Of a stretch of 64,000 nucleotides of DNA, positions 37,891 through 46,713 are shown one piece after another (positions within the stretch are counted from its first letter, which is position 1; every line of letters begins with the position of its first letter). This stretch comes from Larimichthys crocea. Its lineage: Eukaryota > Chordata > Actinopteri > Sciaenidae. The notes under the pieces are model-generated. The model worked only from the letters and a program-made list of their open reading frames with translations. It did not search any database and was not told the DNA's origin. The stretch spans positions 2,284,344 through 2,348,343 of the forward strand of contig NC_040033.1 of NCBI RefSeq assembly GCF_000972845.2. The letters are read 5' to 3'. Both the position numbers and the translations under genes were made by a program.

Positions 37891-37916
37891 GTGTGTGTGT
37901 GTGTGTGTGTGTGTGT
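37891..37916. repeat. (GT)13 microsatellite
   Basis: Uninterrupted GT dinucleotides. Confidence 0.98.
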
Positions 37917-37954
37917 ATAGACGGTGCAAATACATAAATACAAGGTCACAACTA

Positions 37955-38400
37955 CAGCAACAAGCCCAGCTCGGCGTCTGTCTTTCAGCCTTTTATTCTT
38001 CTGTCAACGTCCTCTTTGGTCTCTTCTCCTCTGTCGTTATGTCCATAGAGCCCGGTTACATTGTCCACTTACCTAGATCCTGTTCTGGCACAACACTGGC
38101 TCATCTCCTGAATGTAGCATTCCCTGTAAACCTCTTCTTCTTCTTCCCGGTGGTCCAAAATGCCTGTGGTACAAACACCAACGCTCCCCTCGGTGCTCTG
38201 AGCTAACAAACTAACAGCAGCTACAGTTGGCAGCATTTTCCATCAGGAAACTCCATAAATCACAGAGAGTTGAGGCGGAGCCGTAAAGCATTACGTACTT
38301 TTGCAAAGTTACATCATTCACCTGATTACAAGTCAGTGTGTAGTCTGTAGTTCATGGTTCAGGTTTTAAGTTACACAGTGTCACTTTTAAAGGACTGTGC
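37955..38400 (-). repeat. Family B, copy 8 (minus, near complete)
   Basis: Runs from CAGCTCGGCGTCTGTCTTTC (the complement of words near 8285) through TCAACGTCCTCTTTGGTCTC, CCTGTTCTGGCACAACACTG and TGAGCTAACAAACTAACAGC to ATTACGTACTTTTGCAAAGT and CACAGTGTCACTTTTAAAGG. With copy 1 this outlines an element of roughly 450-600 bp in which the AGCTAAC words are only about 30 bp long. Confidence 0.75.
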
Positions 38401-40890
38401 CACTGGTTTCACTTCATTAGTACTTTTTTTTTTGGGGTCACTGTTTTGCAGTCGATGATAAATGAGTCGACTGAACATTCGACCTTTAATTCAGTAAATA
38501 AACACAACATAGCACCTTTCTAACCAAAGTTATATAAATATGCGCTGAAAATAGAACTTGCGTGGCTAGATAAGGAGTTTTTTTGTGTGTTATTGGTGAA
38601 CCAGCTCTTTAAAAGAGGTCACTGAAATGATGAAAACATCCATATTTGTGTGTTTGACACTCGTAAACTCGGCATGTTTCAAGAGCTTCAGGATGCCCGA
38701 GCTGTAAAACGTCCTTACGTCTTCATCTTTCTATCCTTAAGAGGACATTTCGCTGTTCATTTACTGGAGTACATCAGCTCACACCCCCCCCCGTGAAGGG
38801 AAATCATCACTGCGGGATGTTTTACCCACAGAGACCTCAACTGTTTATGCCGTTCTGTATGAAATATACGTGCCTCCTCCTCCTCCTCCAGTTTTATGTG
38901 ATACATGCAGCATATCCGACATCCTGCCACCAACCGACTCGTACTGTAAATCCCCTCGGGAGCCAATCACGCTGAAGCTTTTCACATTTACCCATAATGC
39001 AGGCGTCATGAAGATGGAACGGCAGCGTGAAAGAAGGAATCAACTGGATATGAGCTCCGAGACCGTCCACACCGTGCTGTCTGTCCATCTCCCCTCATGA
39101 AACTGACGAATCTGAGGGGAAATCATGTGTTGCGCTCCAGCGCCGCAACTTTTCGCCTCATCCCATCTGGCCTCCCTCACCGCACATTGTTAGCTTCAAA
39201 GAACCTCTGTTATCCAGAAATCACTTAGGAGGGGTTGTTGTTTCGGATTGCAAAAGCTCCAAAGCGAAGGCCTTTCTTCCCCGCCTTTGAAGACGGATCT
39301 CCTCATGGACGACGAGGAGAATAAAAGCAAAGCTGAGGCAAACAGAGTAGTTGTTTGCACACAGGCGTGCTTCAACTTCCACAATCCTCTCACATGAAAC
39401 GACTGATGGAAACACGCGCTCTGCGTCCTGGTATTTACCTCCCCCTCCAGCCAGGAAAGCTATTATTGCTGCACGTGTCATTACATGTTTCATTTGGAAC
39501 AATGTCAGTAAAGACTGCTTTCATTACGTGGACTCAAAGCCCTGCTGAACACTGCATAAACTCTAATGGTCTGCAATAACGCGATTCGTTATTGATTCAA
39601 TACATTTGTGTATTTTTTCCCCCCTTAGGGAGCGACGTTATGTATTATCAGTCAATAATGGGGTTCACGGTCGCCTTCGGTGCTTGACAAGAAATACAAC
39701 GACTCTAGTAATGTCCTCTTTGACTGTTAATTCAATATAGCGTGGAAAGAAATTCACAAAACAAACGCTTTAGCTGACACGATCATAAACATCGGGAAGA
39801 GTCGATACCCATGCCAGCAGCTCTGTGCGGCTTCACGACGTCTCCATGTGACTTCAAACTTCATCAGGTGCTCGTTGGAATTTGGCCGCTATTTGCCAAC
39901 ACAGGTGGCTTGTTTGAGAATCCAGGTGTCATCGAGCCCTCCTCAGCTGCACCAACACTTCACATCAGGACTGCCAAGACCAGAGCCATCACGCCGAGTT
40001 TCACTTCAAACACCTGTGGGTGACATCACGGATACAACATCCACCTTTAATTAAACATTTGACACACTAGAAGTCAGAGGACCACAATAATTAAACTCTG
40101 TGGAAAGTGTGGACCGGATTTAAAAGAGTCGTGGGAACATTTCACTCAAAACGACAAATATCAGCCTCTTTGTTGAGATATTTCAGACTTGCATGCTTGA
40201 AAATAAGACATTTACACTTGAAACAGCTCATGAAACTCTCAGCAATCAGACGTAATTTAATCTTCTCCCATTTTGTGCTGCAAGGCTCGTCTCTCTATTT
40301 ATGTTACTGTCTGCCAACAGTAAATCTTCTCTGCCTTATTAAGAGAAGCTGCGGGACAGATTATAAGCTACAAGCCACTCTGTTATCAAAAGGTCACAGG
40401 TTTGATCCTCCAGAAACTACCGTCAGACCACCGGTGACTCACCTGAACACGACGATAAACACCTTAACATTCGCAGAAAGTCATTCAAGATAAGCCTGAC
40501 AGTTTAAAAAGGTCTTATGCAAATGTGTGATCGCACAGTGGCGTGTTTTAATTAATTATGTGCACACCGGAGATGAAAACTGTCAGATGTTTTCTTTAGA
40601 GATGAAATTGGGGTGTTGTAACTGGCCAAAAAGGAAGATGAAGAGACCGGAAAATTAGTTGTCAGACCGCAGGAGGTTTTACTATCTTCCAAAATGTCCA
40701 TGTTTTTCTATAACTTATGAATTATTCATGACTTTTATCACTGTGGGAAAAGAAAGCTGAAGCCAGGTGGATGGTGTAGTTTATGTAGAAATAGCTCTAT
40801 CTAGTGGAAAAAATACAGTTACTACATCTTTAAACTCTCCAAAGATTGTTGGTGCAGCAAAGATTACAGACACGAAGCAAGAAAATCACA
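38401..40890. other. Intergenic downstream of the buc-like gene, no gene seen
   Basis: No supported exon. The block 39000-39560 is unique and of mixed composition and might include conserved noncoding DNA. Plus frames at 39811-40054 and 40107-40493 lack recognisable content. Confidence 0.45.
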
Positions 40891-40910
40891 AGAATTATTA
40901 TAAATCTGTG

Positions 40911-40916
40911 TTTATT
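40911..40916 (-). terminator. Polyadenylation signal of the buc-like gene
   Basis: AATAAA on the minus strand, about 130 bases past the modelled stop at 41046. This would give a short 3'UTR ending near 40.89 kb. Confidence 0.6.
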
Positions 40917-41045
40917 TTAAAGGTTTATAAATAGTGAACATAGTGACTTATTACAATTTGATTTAAGTGGAAATAATTTAAATTAAGTGTACATAATTTT
41001 TCTTGGTTTAAAAGAAAGTGTTTTCACATTGTGCTCTTGTGCAAA

Positions 41046-44000
41046 TCAGCATCTTGTGTCATTTCTACGAGTTCCTGCAGAGAAAAAAACAAAATGAGAC
41101 AAATATTTAATTTCTGCACATTTCAAATATCACTGGATCTGTTCATAAAACGTAATTAATGCATGACTGAGCAGCTGGAAGAAGATATTAAAGATATATA
41201 CATTGTTGTCACCAGTAAACTATATCAACAATCAGCTGGATTTAGTAGTTTCAAGTCATTTAGTGCCTGTATTTAGTGAAATGAATATAAAAGTGAAATA
41301 TCAGAAGCAAACCTTGTGATTGTGGTTGTGATTTCTTGTGTTTATTCAAGTGTTGTGATCTAGTTTCGCTCTTGGAGCCGTCACCAGGCGTCGCTGCTTT
41401 CCATGACTTGTCTGTGGGATGATAAAAAGTTAAGCAGTTACAAAGAAAGGCAGGAGTTATTATCCATCTTATATGACGACGTCAAAGTGAGAGCCACTTG
41501 CTTGCCTGTTTGCCACCTGTGTCTCGGGTAAACCTGATCCATGTTCCTCCATTTGTCCTGGAGGGAATTCGGCATGGCGCAGTTCTCGTCCATTTCTCGG
41601 ATGGCGTTGCCGTGGGGACAATGGCGAAGCCTCTCCCATGGGATAGACTGATGCTGTGACTCATTGGACAAGTAGTTCTTTTCTCGAAGCTTCGGGTACG
41701 ACGCCGCAGGACATTTCTCCAAGTTTTGTTTGGAGGCCAGCGGCCGCTTGGGATCATTAAACTTCCTCGGATCATCAGCTGACCTCCATTTCGGCCCAGT
41801 GCGACATGAGCTGTTCTCAGAAGATTCCCCCTCGGTGTCCTGTCCGTGACGGCCACGGACGTCAGGACTAGAAGCTTTTCTCGTCAGCCGTTTGTTGGAG
41901 TGAGATCTGCAGGCCTCACATGTCGGTAAGAGCGCATCGTTCTTCTGTTGGAAAGGAACAGCTTTTCTTTTCAAGGCCTGACCCTCGAGTGCCGAACCGG
42001 CAGACATGCAGATCCTGCACTTTGCCAAACATCTGTTGCAAAGTCGCTCTCTCTTGGATGCATAAGGCGTGAATGCATTCTCGTTTAGTTTCCTGTTAAG
42101 GAGGCATTCGTGGTCGGAGAGGCTTTGTCGATCTACCTTGCCTTTGGGTTTGTACCTCTCTTTCGGCTTGCGAATAGTTGGATGTTCTTTGTACTCCAGC
42201 TCTAGTTTTCTTCTTCTGGAAGGCACATCTAAACTATGGCTGCTCAGAGGTCTGTTCTGCTTCTTGGGAGTTTGTGGCAGCTTGCTACAATAGTAGACGT
42301 TATCAAAGTCAGCGAGCCAGCTCGTTGAGGGAAGGTAGGCAGGCAATGATTCGAATGAAGTGTCCTGGTGATCCTGGACATTTGTTTCTCGTCTATGTTG
42401 GTTTCTACCTGCATTGAGAGGGGAATTATCCAACAACAGCAAATAAGGTGCATGAGTCACCTTTGCTGTGTTCATAGAAGTTTCCTCTGCAACAGGAACA
42501 TCCATCCTGGGGCAATTATCAGCTTCAAACAACAGCTCATCCACAGGACCCTTCACGGCAGAGACCTCCAGTTCATCCTCCGTCAGAGGAGGCATCTCAA
42601 TCATAGAGATGACCTCTTCTATAGGAGCCTCCTCGTTGACCGTCAGCTCATCTGCAACAGCCAGCGTTTCATCACGAGACTCTGTATGCCCACTTTGGAT
42701 CAGCGATTCAGGGGAAGGGATCAAAGTGTCCTCCATTGACCAGACCGTGGATTCCATCTTCCTCAGCTCATCCAGGTACTTGGGATCAAAAGGCAGGTGA
42801 ACAACTTTGAAGTGAAAACTCTTGGATGTAATACTCAGATCCTTCTCACTGCTCATCTCCTGAACATCGCCATGAACTGCTACTTGTGAACCACAGTTTG
42901 AGGTGGCGGTCATGGGGTCCATCTGGCTCCTGGGCTCCTCCAGAGCAGGGATCTTTTCACCGCTACTGGGTGTCCCAACTGACAGGATATCAGGACAAGT
43001 TTGGAGTGCCTGCTCTGACTGGTCTGCAGGAGGGCACAGTCCTTCGTCCTGTAGCACTTGACCCTGAAGGATGGAGCTACACTGGACTACATCTTGTGAA
43101 AAACTGTGGGCTACTTCTGCAGTCTCGTGAGAGTGCAGGAGTTGCAGTCCCACCGGAGTGGTGCAGCATTCAATCCTCACCTCCTCTGTCTGGATCACAA
43201 AGCTGCCATTTGGTGGCGCCACTGTGGTAGAAGAGGACACTGTGTCCTTTAGCTCCAGAGAATGATCCCCCTTATGCACAGCCCCAGCTGGTGAGAGGGA
43301 CTGACTAGTGTTGGGGACACTTGGGCTGTTACTACGGACTTGGAGGCCATGGGAGGCCTCACCATCGCTGGACCCTGGGGTGCTAGTCCTCTGGGTTACA
43401 GACAGCGGCTCAGTTTGAACTTCAGAGCTGGTCATTTCTCTGGGCTGGCCATTTTGCTGGTAGCGGAACCTGCGGGAGTGATAGGCCATGGTCTGGTAAT
43501 ACTGAGGGTTAAGCATGCGCCTGTAGTCCATCAAATGGAGGTGGGTATGGGGTACAACAAAGCTAGGGGGCTCCATGTACGGATTTGATTGATAGTTGGG
43601 AATCACTGGCATGCCGTAACCTTTAAAAGAAGAAGAAAGTAATTCATACTTTTATTTAAATCAAAGTACTTCAGTAAACAAAGTATTTAAGTTTAAGCTG
43701 CCAATGGTTTGGTCATTTATCAGTGTCATGTTTCAAAACAGATGTGCAATGTCCTGCTAGACAAGGATAAGAACACCTTGCACTAGCCTAGTGAACCGAT
43801 GGTCAATAATGGATAAAATAAAAGCAAAAAATACACACTGCAGCTCTGGGTTTCTGAGCCAAGATTTGGCAGTACCAATTAGGTTGAGTTGGATTTCAGA
43901 CGTATGTAAGTATGGGCAGAAAACTAGTCAAAGCACTACATGCAAAAATTGGGTCACTGGTGCAGCAAAGTAGGACACAAAGATGACAGTTTAAAAACAA

Positions 44001-44720
44001 GAGTAGTCAGACACCATCAGTTCTGTGAGGTTGTAAGATAAAAGACTTTAATGATGCTACAGCAGCCTCGAATACACAAGGTGGATAACAAAATACTCAA
44101 GTTGTTTTCCTATGGAGACAAAGCTGGCCTTCTTGGGCACAATGGTTCAATAAGTGGTGTATTTTAGCATATGCTAACATTACCTGTTCACTTGACAGCA
44201 CAAGTATCTGCAGATTATATATGTAAAATAAACATTGGTATTTGTTTTAGCACTTGCTGCTGGAGGCTGTACATCTTACATGATCAAATTACCAAACAAA
44301 ACCTAAAGATTCAAATGTGTTTAACTCCCCTCCTCAGAAACTCTGCTGTATACAACATAAACAGCCTTAGAGAGAGCAGCGATTGTTGCTATCGAAGTAG
44401 TATTTTCAAGAAGAATCGCACCCCAAACTGAGACACAAGGAGATTCGAGGTTTAGTGGACTCACCTAGACCAGGGTAACCGTAGTACGGGTTGTAGGACA
44501 CAGGCATGGGCACTGGTACAGGCCACTGCAGACTCTGCATGGGCATATAGGGCTGCGAGGGCTGTATGTAGAAGAAAGGTTTGTGGTGCTGGGGCTGCTG
44601 CTCCTCAGGACGTGGAGCTCCTGAAGGCCCGGTAGTCGGCTGCTGAGCTCCATGTGGTGGATTTGGACCTCGAAGGCCCAGACCGTAAGAATGTTGCATG
44701 GTAGATGTGGCTGCATCCAT
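41046..44720 (-). CDS. Bucky ball-like protein (tandem paralog of buc; buc2l-type candidate)
   Basis: Bucky ball family protein, whose known role is scaffolding the Balbiani body and germ plasm in fish oocytes. Modelled coding exons on the minus strand: 44720-44465, 43620-41506, 41411-41313 and 41074-41046; total 832 codons plus stop. The start is the ATG two bases inside the second exon. Residues 47-58 (KPFFYIQPSQPY) and the following YGYPG stretch match the family's N-terminal Buc/Velo1 motif. SEVQTEP (151-157) matches SEAQTDP in the upstream copy. Most of exon 3 is acidic and disordered; a cysteine cluster CNRCLAKCRIC (613-623) and CEAC (653-656) lie in a basic region. The last exon encodes TRRNDTRC. 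All internal introns are phase 1. The end of the large exon has no phase-1 GT donor; ACAG|GCAAGC at 41506/41505 restores the frame, so a GC-AG intron is inferred. Identity is firm; the C-terminal exon joins are less certain. Confidence 0.85.
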
Positions 44721-44950
44721 ATCTGACAAAGAGACGAGAAACAAGTCAAACTAGCTTCGTTCTTTGTGGGGAAATTTGTTCAAAACACTGAATCTCTTTC
44801 AAGATATGTTTTAAATTGGAAATCAAAGGCGTGGACTCATGACCTGTCCAACCTAACTTGTCAAATCCTCCACTGATTGGCTACATTTTGCTTCCAGGTG
44901 ACACTTGTCCAATTAGAGATTCAGTTTCCCACTGAGATGCATCAACTCAC

Positions 44951-45010
44951 CTGAGCAAAGGCAGACAAAGCTTGGTGCCTTGAAGGTAGAGGAGGTTTAA
45001 TTAAGGACAA
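44951..45010 (-). other. 5'UTR exon of the buc-like gene
   Basis: A strong minus-strand donor, TTTGCTCAG|GTGAGT, ends this exon at 44951. Joining to the acceptor TTTGTCAG|AT at 44722 puts only a few untranslated bases before the start codon at 44720. The 5' edge is not defined; 45010 is a guess. Confidence 0.5.
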
Positions 45011-45759
45011 CAGACCTGCAGCTTGTCTGAATCATCGGCTATAGAGATATTTGTCTCAAAGTGGCACGTTGGTTCATTTTTATCATCTTTGTGCAGCTTA
45101 AAATATGGCATCTTGAAAATGCAAAGCACATATTCATGCAGGCTGTGCTGAGATCTAGGTTTGACCCCTGAAGACCTAACTATGAGCAGTTTTTATAGGC
45201 CGTATTATCAATAAGGAATTATCAAGAAGAAGTTACAGTTTGTGTCAACTCAACTACACAAGAGTGTAGAGCACAACAACAAGAGTACAGATACATGTTT
45301 AAAGCATCCATTGACACCCAAAGCAGTAGATAAAAAGGCTGCAACTTATTTTCATTGTCCGTTGCAAGCTGATGCAATTTTCTCATTTAAATGATCAATG
45401 GTTTGGTCTACTATACGCCAGAAAATAAAGCCTACGGTGATCTCTTCAAATGTTTTGTCCAATCAGCAGTACATAATTAAACTATATTCAGTTTGCAATG
45501 ATAGAAAACAGAACAAAAAAAACAAATTTGAGCAGCAGGAATCAACAAATCTTTGGCATTATAGCTCGATAAATGACTTTAATCAAGTAAACGACTGATT
45601 TCCATTCAAATGACTAATCTGCCATGTGCTGACATCTGAGAAAAGTACATGAAACACAGCCCAGGCTGAAAATCCCCATCGCCTCTGGCAGGAGGCCATC
45701 ACACCAGAAGAATGGACTTCCCTCTGCAGACCCTACATGTTGCGTAAACATAAGATGAC

Positions 45760-46372
45760 GAAGATGATGATACAGCAACCGTTGGATGTGTATCAGGAGG
45801 AAATGAGCAGGAGTACAGGGAGGTGCAATCTCAACCATCCTTCACATCAGCGCCAGCAGAACGAAGGAGATGGTGGTCGACTTCTGGAGGAAGGTGAACA
45901 TCAAAAGATTGGATATGGAGATGGTGGGAGCATACAGATACCTGGACGTTCACCTCAACAGTAAACTGGACTGGACAACATGGATGTCCTGTACCAGAAA
46001 GGTCAAAGTCATCTCCACTTAATGAGGAAACAGGTCTTTTGGCGCATGCAGGACTCTGTTGCGATGGTGTCTGCATCATTATGACAGAAAAAGACTCAAT
46101 AAACTGGTGAAGTGGTCCAGCTCTGTCCTGGACTGCCATCGAGACTCCATAAAGGAAGTGGGGGAGAGGAGGATGTTTGCAAAGCTGACATCCATCATGA
46201 GCAACTCCTCTCACGTCCTGCAGGCTGTGGTGAGCTTAAACAGATCCTGCAGCAACAAACTGCTACTCCCACCACGGAAGACTTTCTTCTCAGATTTCTT
46301 GATATGAAACAATCCCTGAACACGCGAACCAAACAGTACGATGTCAAAGGATTCAACACAAAGTTTAAATAA
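45760..46372 (+). mobile_element. 5'-truncated, decayed LINE (end of reverse transcriptase ORF)
   Basis: One plus frame reads SRTKEMVVDFWRKV, then YRYLDVHLNSKLDW, then a stop. Further on another frame reads LVKWSSSVLDCHRDS, EVGERRMFAKLTSIM and SNSSHVLQAV, the familiar end of ORF2 of a fish L2/CR1-like LINE group (KTKEMVVDFRR ... RYLGVHLDNKLDW ... RMLAKLTSIMDNSSHPL). Frameshifts and stops show it is inactive. It lies between the two bucky ball genes, antisense to them, and ends next to the polyadenylation signal of the upstream copy. Confidence 0.85.
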
Positions 46373-46381
46373 TGACAATAT

Positions 46382-46387
46382 TTTATT
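46382..46387 (-). terminator. Candidate polyadenylation signal of buc
   Basis: AATAAA on the minus strand, about 330 bases past the buc stop at 46714. It lies directly beside the end of the antisense LINE remnant, so the signal may have come with the insertion. Confidence 0.45.
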
Positions 46388-46713
46388 AGTAGACTGGCCC
46401 CAAACAGTTGCACACCATCTGTAACAATCTTTCAGCCCGTTTGTGAAATTCATTAAATCATGAATAGTGCACGGCAGCAACACTGCAGAAACTTTATACT
46501 TTTTTTCTTTTTTTTAACTTTTATCCAACAAAAAGACACCGTGCAGTGCATTTCACCTGGTGCTCTAAATATTAACTATCCTGGAACAGTTACACCTTTT
46601 TTTAGGGGGCGGGGGGCCTGAGGAGGAAGAAAGAAAACATTTCATTAAAACAGATTTAAGACAGATGTTTGGACATACTGAAGAGTTTGTTTCACCTACA
46701 GTTTAACACACTT

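Noticed and set aside
40107..40493. 128-codon plus-strand frame downstream of the buc-like gene
   Set aside because: No recognisable motif; composition typical of chance frames in this AT-rich DNA. A weak B-box-like GGTTTGATCCTC near 40398 also lacked a convincing A box.
41438..41505. Unspliced C-terminus of the buc-like gene ending at the stop 41438
   Set aside because: Possible, but the spliced alternative restores a final exon ending in RC like buc and keeps phase-1 introns throughout; kept as the fallback model.
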